Source: Firmicutes bacterium ADurb.Bin193
Lineage (GTDB): Bacteria; Bacillota; Clostridia; Monoglobales; Firm-18
Direction: 5' to 3'
Length of the DNA: 54,656 nt
Assembly: GCA_002070105.1 (NCBI GenBank)
Contig: MWCQ01000016.1
Span: 1 to 54,656, forward strand
Position 1 is the stretch's first letter; each line of letters opens with the position of its first letter. Under the pieces are notes generated by a model, which ran no database searches, was not told the origin of the DNA, and saw only the letters and a list, made by a program, of their open reading frames with translations. Of this stretch, positions 33,375 to 44,705 are shown piece after piece. The position numbers and the translations under genes are program-made.

Positions 33375-34550
33375 ATGAAGGTTGCAGGACACCTACAAGA
33401 AAAAAAGGGATATTATTACGCAGTATTGAGTTATAAGGATGAGAACGGGAAAAGAAAAACAAAGTGGATTTCAACCGGGTTGCCTCTCAAGGGAAATAAA
33501 AAGAAGGCAGAGGAAGTCTTAAATACCGAGAGAATGAATTTTGAGTTAGTGCAAGCTGCGGTTGGCGAAAGTGAAGAGACCAATACATCAAACATGCTTT
33601 TTGCAGATTTTATGATTATGTGGCTCGACACTGTAAAACCGACCATCACCGCTTCAACCTATTCGAGCTACAGCATGAATGTAAACAGTATCATAGCGCC
33701 GTACTTCAGAAAGAAAGGTACAAAGCTTATTGATTTGCAGCCGATTGACATTCAGGAATTTTATTCGGTTCAGTTAAAGCGAGTGAAGCCTAATTCCGTA
33801 ATTCGTTATCACGCAAATATCAGAAAGGCACTTTGCTATGCTTTGAAGATGGATATGATACAGCAAAACCCGATTTACAAGGTTGAAAAGCCTCGAAAAA
33901 ATACTTTTATCGGCAGCTTTTATGACAGCGATGAGCTTAACAGCTTGTTTGCGGCTGTAAAGGACACTATAATGGAAATCCCGGTACTGTTAGGCGGTTT
34001 TTATGGATTCCGGCGCAGTGAGGTTGTCGGACTTAGGTGGAGCGCCATTAACTTTGAGGCAGATACGTTAACAATAAATCATACGGTTACAACGCCTATG
34101 GTGGATGGCAAAAAGCAGATCGTAGCAGCAGACAGGGCGAAAAACAAGTCGAGCTTACGGACACTGCCACTTGTCCTTCCGGTTAAGAAAAAGCTTTTGG
34201 CATTACAGGAAAGACAAAAGATGTATCGTAAAAAATTCAAAGGAAGCTATAACAAGAAGTATTTGGATTATGTATGCGTAGATGAAATGGGGAATTTAAT
34301 TCTTCCGAATTATATCACATCTGCTTTCGGTACGATATTGAAGAATAACGGTTTCAGAAAAATACGTTACCATGATTTGAGGCATACAGCGGCATCCATG
34401 CTGCTGGCGAACGGTGTTTCCATGAAAGAGATCCAGGAATGGTTGGGGCACAGTGATTTTTCCACAACGGCAAATATATATTCTCATCTGGACTACAACT
34501 CAAAACTTGTGTCGGCAAATACAATGTTAGAACATACAATAATAGAATAA
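33375..34550 (+). CDS. int: tyrosine integrase (Tn916/Tn1549 type)
   Basis: A 391-residue site-specific recombinase. Layout: N-terminal arm-binding domain (1-65), SAM-like core-binding domain (70-165) and catalytic domain (180-385). Catalytic residues are visible: R213 or R214 (GFRRSEV), H333 and R336 (YHDLRH), H359 (GHSDF) and nucleophile Y369 (IYSHLD). All are intact, so the enzyme should be active. The gene ends 35 bases before the 3' end of a tRNA-Ser gene, the usual position for an element integrated at that tRNA. Confidence 0.96.
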   Translation: MKVAGHLQEKKGYYYAVLSYKDENGKRKTKWISTGLPLKGNKKKAEEVLNTERMNFELVQAAVGESEETNTSNMLFADFMIMWLDTVKPTITASTYSSYSMNVNSIIAPYFRKKGTKLIDLQPIDIQEFYSVQLKRVKPNSVIRYHANIRKALCYALKMDMIQQNPIYKVEKPRKNTFIGSFYDSDELNSLFAAVKDTIMEIPVLLGGFYGFRRSEVVGLRWSAINFEADTLTINHTVTTPMVDGKKQIVAADRAKNKSSLRTLPLVLPVKKKLLALQERQKMYRKKFKGSYNKKYLDYVCVDEMGNLILPNYITSAFGTILKNNGFRKIRYHDLRHTAASMLLANGVSMKEIQEWLGHSDFSTTANIYSHLDYNSKLVSANTMLEHTIIE

Positions 34551-34584
34551 AAACGGGCTTGCAAAAGCTGCAAACCCGCATGGT

Positions 34585-34675
34585 TGGCGGAGAAGGTGGG
34601 ATTCGAACCCACGGACGGGGTTAACCGTCAAACGATTTCGAGTCGTTCTCGTTATGACCTCTTCGATACTTCTCC
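34585..34675 (-). tRNA. tRNA-Ser (anticodon CGA)
   Basis: On the minus strand a full class II tRNA: acceptor GGAGAAG pairs with CTTCTCC, anticodon stem AACGA/TCGTT closes the loop CTCGAAA (anticodon CGA), a long variable arm (ACGG ... CCGT) and T arm GTGGG TTCGAAT CCCAC, with encoded CCA. It faces the integrase gene with its 3' end and is probably the integration target. Two truncated copies of its 5' half lie to the right. Confidence 0.95.
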
Positions 34676-34824
34676 TAATATATGGTAATCTCTTAAAGCT
34701 CAGAATTTGGAGAGAACTTTAGGAGAGAACACACAGTTTTATGAAATTTTCAAATCCATTAAAAACCTGATTATATCAGTGTTTCATGGCAATTTATGTT
34801 GTCTTATTTTTACTTCATTTCGAG

Positions 34825-34867
34825 TGATTTCGAATCAGCCCCGTTATGACCACTTCGATACCGCTCC
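34825..34867 (-). pseudogene. tRNA-Ser 5' half remnant 1
   Basis: Minus-strand sequence starting GGAGCGGTATCGAAGTGG follows the tRNA-Ser pattern through the D arm and anticodon loop (TTCGAAATCA) and then diverges. It cannot fold into a full tRNA. It is closer to remnant 2 than to the intact gene. Confidence 0.8.
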
Positions 34868-35049
34868 GTATGAAATTTATAGTAAAATCGGGCATCCGAT
34901 TTTGCTAACTTAAAATAAAACTCTTGCACATTTTTCTGCATTTGGTTAGAAAAATGGTTAGAAAACGACTTTTTCGCTGTTTTTTATAATCGACGCAACC
35001 CGCGTGGCTACAGGATTTCCGGGGGTTTTGCGTTACTCATTCCACGTTA

Positions 35050-35090
35050 ATTTCGAGTCAGCCCCGTTATGACCACTTCGATACCCCTCC
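35050..35090 (-). pseudogene. tRNA-Ser 5' half remnant 2
   Basis: Minus-strand sequence starting GGAGGGGTATCGAAGTGG matches tRNA-Ser up to CTCGAAAT in the anticodon loop and stops there. The breakpoint in the anticodon loop is the likely recombination core. Confidence 0.8.
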
Positions 35091-35316
35091 GAATATGAAA
35101 TTGACGTCTGCCATCGCCGTTCCTCACTAACGGCACCGCCGCAATGTGAAAAAAGACGACCGGAATTGAAAGCGCCAAAGTCTTATGTATTAAGACCTCA
35201 GCGCATTTCACAGCCTTTTGCAGTATAGCACATGATTGGAATAGTGTCAATATATAACTTTGCATACTTTTCAAAATGCTTCTTCCGATCCCATCAGCAG
35301 GTAAGACACGCAACCG

Positions 35317-36687
35317 CTAAACGGCCCTTGCAATATAAAGAACAGCGGCGTTGCTGAAAGGATTTATAAACGTTTTTTCATTCGCCGTCTGGATCTTATC
35401 GCCGCACACCGTTTCTCCATTATCGGGATTCAACCATTCCACAGCAAACTCGCCCCGCTCGTCGCCGAGATTTACCGCGATCTCTCTGCCCTCAGGAATA
35501 TACACAAGATACTCCTGCCCATATTGCGCAAGGCAATATCCGCTGGTAGCAAGGTCTGTCCTTGGTACAGCAGCCTCAAGCTCCATACGCTGCGCATAAG
35601 TTTTGGCGTATGCCAGATTCCGTCTGATGGGCTCCCATGTGGGATGGTCCCGGCAGTTAACCGCCTTCCAGCTTTCAACCGTGTAATCGCTCATTCCGTA
35701 AATAGGTTCATACGGATCCATCAATATGGGGTTAAGTCCCCTAGTCATGCTTTTCCATACCCAGTCTACATTTCCGCCAAGCCCCCAGATATGGTCGGTA
35801 TCCGTTATGTTGACCTTTATGCCATCAGCTGCCACAGGATCAGTGTCGTATGCCATCCCTTCTTCGGGACGCAGAGAAATCCAATCAGCAGGACTGTCAA
35901 GCACTTTCTGATTAGCAAGCGAGCGCCAGGCCCCACCCCCTGAGGTAATCCCCACAGGATGCTGCAAAAGCCTGCCAGCCTCATAATCTTTTATGAAGCG
36001 TACCATATAACACTGCCACGGCCCGGAATCTTCCCAATGCTCGTTGCCTATTTCATAGAGAACATTCTCAAGGTCTCCGACCGTATCAATCACTTTTTTG
36101 ACATAGTGTTCCTGATACTTCAAAACCTCCGGAAGCGCCAGCGTATGAATCATCCGCCCGCCCAGACCTTCCGGATCGCCGTCTATGTTGTTGATATTAT
36201 TATCCTTATTAAAAGGGTGGCCGTTCCAGGCCAGCTTGCCGGCATCAGGGCGCTCATTAGTGCTCCACCGGTTAAACAGCATGACGGACACATAAATTCC
36301 CCGCTCTCCCGCCTGCACCACGCGCTCCCTGAGACGGTCGAAATAGTCTTGATTAAAGGTGTCTAAATCAAACTTCGCCTCCCCGTCCGCAGCTATGCCG
36401 GGGCCGCTCCGGACATACGGCAGCGGGCCGATATATATTTTCTCTGTCGCCACATTATCATAAGAAGCCTCTTCCCAAACCCAGCCCCGCATAAAATTAA
36501 ACCCATAGCCCTCCAACCAGTCAAGGTAGGACGGATAATCGAACTTTTTGTCAGGATCAGGTCCCAGATATTCCTGTATGTTGCTCCAGGTATGCGAACC
36601 GGTAAGATAAATCGGCTTACCTGTGTCATCGGTAAAATATCTGGGATTAGTCGAATGTGCCCTTAAAACACCGCAAATCTTTCGCAT
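35317..36687 (-). CDS. glycoside-hydrolase-like protein (DUF4038/GH140-related TIM barrel)
   Basis: A 456-residue protein without a signal peptide, so probably cytosolic. The start (FTDDTGKPIYLTGSHTWSN, read as the usual sugar-barrel opening) and YEIGNEHW near residue 215 fit the clan GH-A-type (beta/alpha)8 fold, with the Glu of NEHW as the expected acid/base. A small beta domain ends the protein. The nearest families I know are DUF4038/apiosidase-like and related putative collagen-binding-domain proteins; the sugar substrate is not predictable. It stands alone, with no transporter or regulator nearby, between the integration site and rpoB. GGAGGTG precedes the ATG. Confidence 0.8.
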   Translation of the reverse strand: MRKICGVLRAHSTNPRYFTDDTGKPIYLTGSHTWSNIQEYLGPDPDKKFDYPSYLDWLEGYGFNFMRGWVWEEASYDNVATEKIYIGPLPYVRSGPGIAADGEAKFDLDTFNQDYFDRLRERVVQAGERGIYVSVMLFNRWSTNERPDAGKLAWNGHPFNKDNNINNIDGDPEGLGGRMIHTLALPEVLKYQEHYVKKVIDTVGDLENVLYEIGNEHWEDSGPWQCYMVRFIKDYEAGRLLQHPVGITSGGGAWRSLANQKVLDSPADWISLRPEEGMAYDTDPVAADGIKVNITDTDHIWGLGGNVDWVWKSMTRGLNPILMDPYEPIYGMSDYTVESWKAVNCRDHPTWEPIRRNLAYAKTYAQRMELEAAVPRTDLATSGYCLAQYGQEYLVYIPEGREIAVNLGDERGEFAVEWLNPDNGETVCGDKIQTANEKTFINPFSNAAVLYIARAV

Positions 36688-36715
36688 AATACACCTCCAG
36701 TTAATGCATGCCGTT

Positions 36716-36745
36716 ATAATATCATATTACTGCACACTATTGCAA
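36716..36745 (-). promoter_or_regulatory. promoter of the glycosidase-like gene with tandem TTGCAACT boxes
   Basis: TTGCAA and TATTAT on the minus strand with an 18-base spacer. The -35 box belongs to an 11-base tandem repeat (TTTAGTTGCAA twice, 36740-36761), a possible regulator site. Confidence 0.5.
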
Positions 36746-36761
36746 CTAAATTGCAACTAAA

Positions 36762-36792
36762 AAAATGCCGGACATTGTCCGACATTTTTATT
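36762..36792. terminator. orphan terminator-like hairpin
   Basis: AAAATGCCGGAC pairs with GTCCGACATTTT with one mismatch, then a T-rich run. It lies between two divergent genes and so ends no visible transcript; it may be left from a lost gene upstream of rpoB. Confidence 0.5.
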
Positions 36793-36881
36793 TATTTGAT
36801 TGTGTTAACATATAACCTATACACTGCTTGAAAAATATTTCATACTGCAAAACAATTCACAGAATTTTTAAAATAATTTGC

Positions 36882-36910
36882 TTGACATAAATTAATATCC
36901 ATGATATCAT
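36882..36910 (+). promoter_or_regulatory. promoter of rpoBC
   Basis: Consensus TTGACA and TATCAT separated by 17 bases. It leaves a leader of about 235 bases before rpoB. I see no coding region in 36688-37151. Confidence 0.75.
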
Positions 36911-37151
36911 TGTAAATTGCATTATAACATAAAATGAGCGTAAAACGCCCATAATTATAATCTGAATTTTAGCATATGTGAATAAAAAATGCAATAGTTG
37001 CGGATAATATTTTGTAAAACTAATTTTTACCCCTATTTCCTCTTTTGCTTATTTTATGTGCACGAACAAAATTTTATACACACCGGATATATTCTCACAA
37101 CTGCGGACCGCACACCTGTCCCTACCAAATTTTAAATGAGGTGATCTGCTA

Positions 37152-40100
37152 ATGGTACATGAAATTTCCTTGGGAAAAAACAGACGCATGAGCTTTTCGA
37201 AAATCAAGGAACCCCTTGATATGCCTAATCTGATTGAGGTTCAGAAAAACTCATACGAGTGGTTTTTAAAGGAAGGGCTGAAAGAGGTTTTCGAAGATGT
37301 CTCCCCGATCACGGACTATACAGGTAACCTTGTGTTGGAGTTTATTGATTATAAAATAGAAAATACGCCCAAGTATTCTGTCGATGAATGCAAAGAGCGC
37401 GACTCAAACTATTCCGCTCCGCTGCGTGCCAAGGTCCGCCTTATTAATAAGGAAACCGGTGAGGTAAAAGAACAGGATATATTCATGGGCGATTTTCCGC
37501 TGATGACAGATCAGGGCACCTTTATTATCAATGGTGCGGAGCGTGTTGTGGTCAGCCAGCTGGTGCGTTCGCCGGGCATGTATTATTCCATGGAGCACGA
37601 CAAGACCGGCAAGGAGCTGTTTTCTGTAACGGTTATTCCTTACCGCGGCGCATGGCTTGAATATGACAATGATTCTAACGATGTTTTCTCGGTCAGAATA
37701 GACAGAACAAGAAAGCTTCCCGTTACGGTTCTAGTACGCGCTATGGGCTGCGGCACAAACGCACAGATAACCGAAATGTTCGGCGATGACGAGCGGATGG
37801 CGGCAACACTGGAAAAGGACACAACAACTAATCCCGACGAAGCGCTTATTGAAATCTATAAAAAGCTGCGTCCGGGCGAGCCGCCCGCACTGGAAAGCGC
37901 ACGCTCACTTATCGAAAATATGTTTTTCGATCCCAAGCGCTATGACCTTGCCAGGGTGGGCCGCTATAAATTTAACAAAAAAATGGCCATCTCCGCGCGC
38001 ATTGTAAACCAGACCGCTGCGGAGGATATTGTTGACATGCGTACCGGCGAAATACTCTGTCACGCTCAGGATTATATCACGCGCGACATGGCGAATGCCA
38101 TTGAAGAGGCGGGCGTTAATGAGGTATTTGTTCTGGCAGACGGCAAAAAAGTGAAAATATTCTCTAACGGCATGGTTAAGCTTGGAAGCTTTGTGGGCTT
38201 TGACATAAACGGGCTTGATTTTCATACCAAGGTCAGATACAGCGTATTAAAAGAGATATTGGACACGCATGATTCTCAAAACGATATCATTACCGCGCTC
38301 AAATCAAGAAAAGACGAGCTTATGCCCAAGCATATCGTGGTGGAGGATATCTTTGCTTCTGTCAATTATATGAACAATCTTGCCTGCGGCATCGGCGGCC
38401 TTGACGATATCGACCATTTAGGCAACCGCCGCCTGCGCTGTGTGGGCGAACTTTTACAAAACCAGTTCCGGATAGGCCTGTCGCGCATGGAAAGAGTGGT
38501 GCGCGAAAGAATGACCATTCAGGACCTTGACGTGGTAACGCCTCAGACACTCATTAACATACGCCCTGTGGCTTCCACCATCAAAGAATTTTTCGGCAGT
38601 TCACAGCTCTCGCAGTTTATGGATCAGACCAATCCTTTGGCGGAGCTGACACATAAAAGAAGGCTTTCGGCCCTGGGTCCCGGCGGTTTGTCACGTGAAC
38701 GCGCAGGCTTTGAGGTGCGCGACGTGCACTATTCCCACTACGGCCGCATGTGCCCGATCGAATCGCCTGAAGGCGCCAATATTGGCCTGATCAGTTCTCT
38801 ATCCTCGTTTGCGCGCATCAATGAGTATGGTTTTATAGAATCGCCGTACCGCAGAGTCGAAAAGGAAACAGGCGTTGTTACAGACGAAGTGGTGTATATG
38901 ACCGCCGACGAGGAGGATCAGTATATCATCGCGCAGGCAAATGAACCGCTTGATGAAAACGGCAGATTTATTGATGAGAAAATCACCGCACGCTATCTGG
39001 ATGAATTTTTGGAGGTCCCGGCAAGCGAAATAGATTATATGGACGTATCACCCCGCCAGCTCGTTTCGGTCGCGACGTCAATGATCCCGTTCCTTGAGAA
39101 CGACGACGCAAACCGCGCGCTGATGGGCTCCAACATGCAGCGTCAGGCTGTGCCGCTCCTAAAGCCCGACTCCCCTATCGTGGGTACAGGCATGGAGTAC
39201 AAGGCGGCAAAGGACTCCGGCGTGGTGGTGCTTGCCAATCGTAACGGTGTTGTGGAGCGCGTTTCGGCAGATGAAATCATCATCAAGGGCGACGACGGTA
39301 TAACCGACAGGCACAGGCTGTTGAAATTCCGCCGTTCCAATCAGGGGACATGTATCAATCAGCGTCCCATTGTCATCCCCGGCGAGGTTGTTAAGAAGGA
39401 TGACATTATCGCCGACGGTCCTTCGACAGACAACGGTGAGGTGGCGCTCGGCAAAAACGTTCTGATCGGCTTTATGACATGGGAAGGCTATAACTATGAG
39501 GACGCCGTGCTTATTAATGAAAGACTGGTAAGAGACGACGTGTATACTTCTATCCATATCGAAGAGTATGAGGCTGACTCAAGAGATACCAAGCTTGGGC
39601 CGGAAGAGATCACCCGCGATATCCCCAACGTTGGGGAAGACGCCCTAAAAGACCTTGACGACCGCGGCATTATCCGCATCGGTGCGGAAGTGCGTTCAGG
39701 CGATATTCTGGTAGGCAAGGTGACGCCCAAGGGTGAAACCGAGCTGACAGCAGAGGAGCGGTTATTGCGTGCCATTTTCGGTGAAAAGGCAAGGGAAGTG
39801 CGCGACACCTCTCTTCGCGTACCGCACGGCGAGGCTGGCATAATTGTTGATGTTAAAGTGTTTACCCGCGAAAACGGCGACGACCTGCCGCCGGGCGTTA
39901 ACCAACTGGTCCGCTGCTATATCGCACAGCGCCGCAAAATATCCGTCGGCGATAAAATGGCAGGCCGCCACGGTAACAAGGGTGTTATTTCAAGGATTCT
40001 GCCGGAGGAGGATATGCCGTTTCTGCCCGACGGAACCCCGCTTGACATTGTGCTTAATCCTTTGGGTGTACCGTCTCGTATGAATATAGGTCAGGTGCTT

Positions 40101-41012
40101 GAGGTACATCTTGGCTACGCGGCAAAGGCTCTGGGCTGGGAAATCGCATCCCCGGTATTTGACGGGGCGGACGAAGATGATATCGCGCAGCTGCTCGAAA
40201 ACGCAGGCTACGACGCAGACGGCAAAACCTTGCTGTATGACGGACGCACAGGCGAACCATTTGACAACCGCGTCACGGTAGGATATATGTACTATCTGAA
40301 GTTGGCCCACTTGGTTGACGATAAAATCCACGCGCGCTCAACCGGTCCGTACTCTCTTGTAACCCAGCAGCCTCTCGGCGGTAAAGCCCAGTTCGGCGGT
40401 CAGAGGTTCGGAGAAATGGAAGTTTGGGCGCTTGAGGCATACGGAGCGGCTTATACACTACAAGAAATCCTGACCGTGAAATCCGATGATGTTGTAGGGC
40501 GTGTCAAGACCTACGAGTCCATTGTAAAGGGAGAAAATGTTCCGCAGCCCGGTGTGCCCGAATCCTTCAAGGTCCTTATAAAAGAATTGCAGAGCCTTGC
40601 GCTGGACGTCAAGGTTTTGGGCGGGAACATGGAAGAGATCGAGCTGGGAGAGTATTCCGAAGAAGAAGAGACCGTGCTTATGCCGCTTCCCGTTAATATC
40701 GAAGGCAGCGAAGACAGCGCCAATCCCAACGCAGCGTCCTCAGGGGTATTTTACAAGGACAGCGCACTTGCTGACAGTGTAGACGAGGATTCGCCGTTCA
40801 TCCTTGAGGAAGAGGAAAGCGTGCTTGACGACCTGGAAATTCTCGACGATGATACAGACGAGCTTGATGATTTCGACGATGTGCTCGACGCCATAGATCA
40901 GGATGCGGATGAAGATTTGTCCGATGATGAGATAGCTGACGATATCATAGAGGATTTGGACGCGTTGCCCGACGATGAAGATGACGATTTTGACGACATT
41001 ATAGACGAGTAG
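37152..41012 (+). CDS. rpoB: RNA polymerase beta subunit
   Basis: A 1286-residue beta subunit of the housekeeping RNA polymerase. Canonical blocks are present: [10 protein letters not shown], the rifampicin region ([15 protein letters not shown] and [13 protein letters not shown], with the sensitive-type Asp, His and Ser), [14 protein letters not shown]-like [15 protein letters not shown] and [18 protein letters not shown]. The core ends near residue 1180. The last 100 or so residues form an extra, extremely acidic tail of Asp and Glu runs, which is not part of the usual subunit. GAGGTGATC precedes the ATG. The usual upstream rplK-A-J-L genes are absent. Confidence 0.99.
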   Translation: MVHEISLGKNRRMSFSKIKEPLDMPNLIEVQKNSYEWFLKEGLKEVFEDVSPITDYTGNLVLEFIDYKIENTPKYSVDECKERDSNYSAPLRAKVRLINKETGEVKEQDIFMGDFPLMTDQGTFIINGAERVVVSQLVRSPGMYYSMEHDKTGKELFSVTVIPYRGAWLEYDNDSNDVFSVRIDRTRKLPVTVLVRAMGCGTNAQITEMFGDDERMAATLEKDTTTNPDEALIEIYKKLRPGEPPALESARSLIENMFFDPKRYDLARVGRYKFNKKMAISARIVNQTAAEDIVDMRTGEILCHAQDYITRDMANAIEEAGVNEVFVLADGKKVKIFSNGMVKLGSFVGFDINGLDFHTKVRYSVLKEILDTHDSQNDIITALKSRKDELMPKHIVVEDIFASVNYMNNLACGIGGLDDIDHLGNRRLRCVGELLQNQFRIGLSRMERVVRERMTIQDLDVVTPQTLINIRPVASTIKEFFGSSQLSQFMDQTNPLAELTHKRRLSALGPGGLSRERAGFEVRDVHYSHYGRMCPIESPEGANIGLISSLSSFARINEYGFIESPYRRVEKETGVVTDEVVYMTADEEDQYIIAQANEPLDENGRFIDEKITARYLDEFLEVPASEIDYMDVSPRQLVSVATSMIPFLENDDANRALMGSNMQRQAVPLLKPDSPIVGTGMEYKAAKDSGVVVLANRNGVVERVSADEIIIKGDDGITDRHRLLKFRRSNQGTCINQRPIVIPGEVVKKDDIIADGPSTDNGEVALGKNVLIGFMTWEGYNYEDAVLINERLVRDDVYTSIHIEEYEADSRDTKLGPEEITRDIPNVGEDALKDLDDRGIIRIGAEVRSGDILVGKVTPKGETELTAEERLLRAIFGEKAREVRDTSLRVPHGEAGIIVDVKVFTRENGDDLPPGVNQLVRCYIAQRRKISVGDKMAGRHGNKGVISRILPEEDMPFLPDGTPLDIVLNPLGVPSRMNIGQVLEVHLGYAAKALGWEIASPVFDGADEDDIAQLLENAGYDADGKTLLYDGRTGEPFDNRVTVGYMYYLKLAHLVDDKIHARSTGPYSLVTQQPLGGKAQFGGQRFGEMEVWALEAYGAAYTLQEILTVKSDDVVGRVKTYESIVKGENVPQPGVPESFKVLIKELQSLALDVKVLGGNMEEIELGEYSEEEETVLMPLPVNIEGSEDSANPNAASSGVFYKDSALADSVDEDSPFILEEEESVLDDLEILDDDTDELDDFDDVLDAIDQDADEDLSDDEIADDIIEDLDALPDDEDDDFDDIIDE

Positions 41013-41136
41013 GCGCTTTTGATCCCGATAATAGTGTGGACTTTGCCCAATGTTTTGGGCGGTTTTAAACAGAGCAGGACAAAAAGCGCTGCCGTCCAAG
41101 ACGCAGTGGGATCACAATTACGAGGAGGGTTTTAAA

Positions 41137-44100
41137 TTGGAATTCACTACTTTTGAAGCCATTAAAATAGGTTTGTCATCTCCCGAAAAAATAAGAGAAT
41201 GGTCGCACGGCGAAGTTAAAAAACCCGAAACCATCAACTACAGGACTTTGAAGCCGGAACGTGACGGGCTGTTCTGCGAAAGGATTTTCGGCCCGCAGCG
41301 CGACTGGGAATGTCACTGTGGAAAATATAAAAAAATACGCTATAAAGGTATTGTGTGTGACCGATGCGGCGTGGAAGTGACCAACTCCAAGGTCCGCCGT
41401 GAAAGAATGGGCCACATTGAACTGGCTACCCCTGTTTCACACATCTGGTACTTTAAGGGTATACCCTCCCGCATGGGACTTTTGCTGGACATGTCGCCTC
41501 GCGTATTGGAAAAGATACTGTATTTTGCTTCCTATGTGGTGATTGACCCGGGCAAAACAGGATTAATGTATAAAGGTATCCTGACCGAAAAGGAATATCG
41601 CGAGAGCTTGGAAAAATACGGAAATAAATTCAAAGCCGGCATGGGTGCTGAGGCAGTGAAAGACCTGTTACAGCAGCTGGATCTGGAAGACCTGGCTAAA
41701 GAATTAAAAGAAGAACTGATAACGGCACAAGGTCAGAAAAAGATTCGTATCGTTAAGCGTTTGGAAGCTGTCGAAGCTTTTCGTCTGTCCGGCAACAAGC
41801 CGGAGTGGATGATCTTAGACGTTATCCCTGTCATTCCGCCTGAGCTCCGTCCGATGGTACAGCTGGACGGCGGACGCTTTGCCACCAGTGATTTAAACGA
41901 CCTTTACCGTCGTGTGATAAACCGCAACAACAGACTTAAACGGCTTTTAGATTTGCACGCCCCCGATATTATCGTGAGAAATGAAAAAAGAATGCTTCAG
42001 GAAGCTGTGGACGCCTTGGTTGACAACGGCAGAAGAGGCCGTCCGGTCACAGGTCCCGGCAACAGGCCGCTTAAGTCGCTTTCAGATATGCTGAAAGGAA
42101 AGCAGGGCCGTTTCCGCCAGAACCTTCTCGGAAAACGTGTCGACTATTCCGGCCGTTCGGTTATTGTGGTAGGTCCGGAGCTTAAGCTGTATCAATGCGG
42201 TCTGCCTAAAGAAATGGCGCTTGAGCTGTTCAAGCCATTTGTCATGAAGCGCCTTGTGGGGAACGGTTTGGCGCATAATATTAAGAGCGCTAAGCGTATG
42301 GTTGAGCGCGTAAGAAACGAAGTATGGGATGTGCTTGAGGACGTTATCAAAGAGCATCCGGTTTTACTAAACCGTGCGCCTACGCTCCACAGACTCGGTA
42401 TCCAGGCCTTTGAGCCCATCTTGGTTGAGGGCCGCGCGCTGAAGCTGCATCCGTTGGTATGTACGGCATATAACGCAGACTTTGACGGTGATCAGATGGC
42501 CGTTCACGTTCCGCTTTCGCCCGAGGCACAGGCAGAAGCAAGATTTTTGATGCTTTCGGCAAACAACCTGCTAAAGCCGCAGGACGGCCGCCCCGTTACC
42601 ATCCCCACACAGGATATGGTACTGGGAAGCTACTATCTTACTCTTGTAAAAGCAGGCGATCCTGGTGAAGGTAAGATGTTTGCAAGCCCGGAAGAAGCTA
42701 TAATGGCATATGAAAACGGCGCTGTTACGCTTCATGCCCCCATCAAAGTACGTATTTGCAAGAAAATTGGTGAAGAAGTACGCCGCAAAGTAGTAAATGC
42801 TACTGTAGGCCAAATTATTTTTAATGAAAAGCTGCCGCAGGATCTTGGCTTTGTGGACAGAAGCAACCCCGACAAAGCGTTTGACTACGAAGTTACCTTC
42901 CTTGTCGACAAAGGCGCTCTCGGCAGGATCGTGGATAGATGCATACGCACACACGGCTCTACCGAAACTGCGCAGGTTCTTGATGATATTAAAGCCTTAG
43001 GCTTTAAATATTCCACTCAGGGCGCTATCACCATCAGCGTATCGGATATGGAGATCCCCGAAACCAAAAAGCAGCTGCTTGCCGCCGCGGAAAAAGAGAT
43101 TGATAAGATCACAAAGCAATATAAGCGCGGCATGGTGTCGGATGAGGAACGCTACAATCTTGTTATTAAGACATGGACGGAAACCAGTGATGAAGTGACC
43201 AAGGCTTTGATGTCAAACCTGGACGCGCTGAATCCTATTTACATGATGGCGCACTCAGGCGCGCGCGGAAGCGTGAACCAGATCCGTCAGCTCGCCGGTA
43301 TGCGTGGGCTTATGGCCAACACATCCGGTAAAACCATAGAAATTCCTATCCGCGCAAACTTCCGCGAAGGCCTTAATGTTTTGGAATACTTTATCTCCAC
43401 GCACGGCGCCAGAAAAGGTCTTGCCGATACCGCATTAAGAACGGCAGACTCGGGATACCTGACCCGCCGTCTGGTGGATGTGAGTCAGGACGTTATTATC
43501 CGTGAGAAAGACTGCGGTACCGATGAGGGAATTATCGTGGCCGATATAAAGGACGGCAATGAAATTATTGAGCCGTTGGAGGACAGACTCCTTGGCAGAT
43601 ATGCCTTTGAGGATGTGCTGCACCCCGAAACAGGCGAAGTGCTTGTCCGGGCCAATATCATGATGAACAGCAAAGAAGTAAACGCCATTTTAAGCGCAGG
43701 CATTAAGTCTGTTAAAATCCGCAGTATCCTTACCTGCAAAAGCGCTATCGGCGTATGCTCCCACTGCTACGGCTCAAACCTTGCCAGCGGGGAGCCGGTG
43801 CCTGTCGGCGAAGCCGTGGGCATTATCGCTGCCCAGTCCATAGGCGAGCCCGGCACGCAGCTTACAATGCGTACCTTCCACAGCGGCGGAGTTGCCGGCG
43901 ATGACATCACACAGGGTCTGCCTCGTGTTGAGGAGTTGTTTGAGGCAAGAAAGCCGAAAGGTCTTGCCATTATTTCAGAAATTGCGGGAACCGTAAAGCT
44001 TTCCGAAACCAAAAAGCGCCGTGAAGTTACTGTAACAAACGATACTGCCGCTCAGTCCGCAACGTATCTGATCCCCTATGGATCGCGCATTAAGGTTGTG

Positions 44101-44679
44101 GACGATCAGGTAATAGAAGCCGGTGATGAGCTCACCGAAGGCTCTGTAAATCCGCATGATATCTTAAAGATCAAGGGAGCCCGCGCAGTACAGAACTATC
44201 TGACAATGGAAGTTCAGCGCGTTTACCGCCTGCAGGGTGTGGACATCAACGATAAGCATATTGAAGTCATCGCGCGGCAAATGATGCGCAAGGTCAAGGT
44301 AGAGGAGCCCGGTGATACAGACCTTCTTATGGGAAGCCTGGTTGATATGTTTGAGCTTGAGCGCGCCAACAAAGAGGCCGAAGCGGCAGGCAAACAGCCG
44401 GCAACCTCTTCGGAGGTTCTGCTGGGAATCACCAAGGCCGCGCTTGCTACCGACTCCTTCCTTTCTGCGGCATCCTTCCAGGAAACTACCAGAGTCCTGA
44501 CAGAGGCTGCAATCAAAGGAAAAATCGATCCGCTGCTCGGCTTAAAGGAAAATGTTATCATCGGCAAGCTCGTGCCTGCCGGAACCGGTATGAATATTTA
44601 CCGCGATATAGATGTAGATATGGATGAATCGCCGGCATCCGGCTTTGAGCTGTTAGAATCCAAGGAAGTTTTGATATAG
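41137..44679 (+). CDS. rpoC: RNA polymerase beta' subunit
   Basis: A 1180-residue beta' subunit. It starts at TTG 41137, seven bases after GAGGAGGG; family members begin at this point ([20 protein letters not shown]), so the upstream ATG at 41050 is rejected. The first zinc site is [20 protein letters not shown]; the catalytic NADFDGDQM triad is intact; the second zinc site is [11 protein letters not shown]; the trigger-loop region [12 protein letters not shown] follows. Cotranscribed with rpoB (125-base gap). Downstream lies a palindrome with parS rather than the usual rpsL-rpsG-fusA genes. Confidence 0.99.
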   Translation: MEFTTFEAIKIGLSSPEKIREWSHGEVKKPETINYRTLKPERDGLFCERIFGPQRDWECHCGKYKKIRYKGIVCDRCGVEVTNSKVRRERMGHIELATPVSHIWYFKGIPSRMGLLLDMSPRVLEKILYFASYVVIDPGKTGLMYKGILTEKEYRESLEKYGNKFKAGMGAEAVKDLLQQLDLEDLAKELKEELITAQGQKKIRIVKRLEAVEAFRLSGNKPEWMILDVIPVIPPELRPMVQLDGGRFATSDLNDLYRRVINRNNRLKRLLDLHAPDIIVRNEKRMLQEAVDALVDNGRRGRPVTGPGNRPLKSLSDMLKGKQGRFRQNLLGKRVDYSGRSVIVVGPELKLYQCGLPKEMALELFKPFVMKRLVGNGLAHNIKSAKRMVERVRNEVWDVLEDVIKEHPVLLNRAPTLHRLGIQAFEPILVEGRALKLHPLVCTAYNADFDGDQMAVHVPLSPEAQAEARFLMLSANNLLKPQDGRPVTIPTQDMVLGSYYLTLVKAGDPGEGKMFASPEEAIMAYENGAVTLHAPIKVRICKKIGEEVRRKVVNATVGQIIFNEKLPQDLGFVDRSNPDKAFDYEVTFLVDKGALGRIVDRCIRTHGSTETAQVLDDIKALGFKYSTQGAITISVSDMEIPETKKQLLAAAEKEIDKITKQYKRGMVSDEERYNLVIKTWTETSDEVTKALMSNLDALNPIYMMAHSGARGSVNQIRQLAGMRGLMANTSGKTIEIPIRANFREGLNVLEYFISTHGARKGLADTALRTADSGYLTRRLVDVSQDVIIREKDCGTDEGIIVADIKDGNEIIEPLEDRLLGRYAFEDVLHPETGEVLVRANIMMNSKEVNAILSAGIKSVKIRSILTCKSAIGVCSHCYGSNLASGEPVPVGEAVGIIAAQSIGEPGTQLTMRTFHSGGVAGDDITQGLPRVEELFEARKPKGLAIISEIAGTVKLSETKKRREVTVTNDTAAQSATYLIPYGSRIKVVDDQVIEAGDELTEGSVNPHDILKIKGARAVQNYLTMEVQRVYRLQGVDINDKHIEVIARQMMRKVKVEEPGDTDLLMGSLVDMFELERANKEAEAAGKQPATSSEVLLGITKAALATDSFLSAASFQETTRVLTEAAIKGKIDPLLGLKENVIIGKLVPAGTGMNIYRDIDVDMDESPASGFELLESKEVLI

Positions 44680-44705
44680 TATAACTATTTCGCCATACTT
44701 TAAAG

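Larger units (their letters stand above)
34676..35316. other. integration-scar region right of tRNA-Ser
   Basis: No gene. It contains two truncated tRNA-Ser 5' halves (34825-34867 and 35050-35090), direct repeats GGAGAGAAC (about 34710-34730) and GGTTAGAAAA (about 34944-34965) that look like integrase arm-type sites, and short shared flanks. 35091-35316 has no visible feature. Confidence 0.5.
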
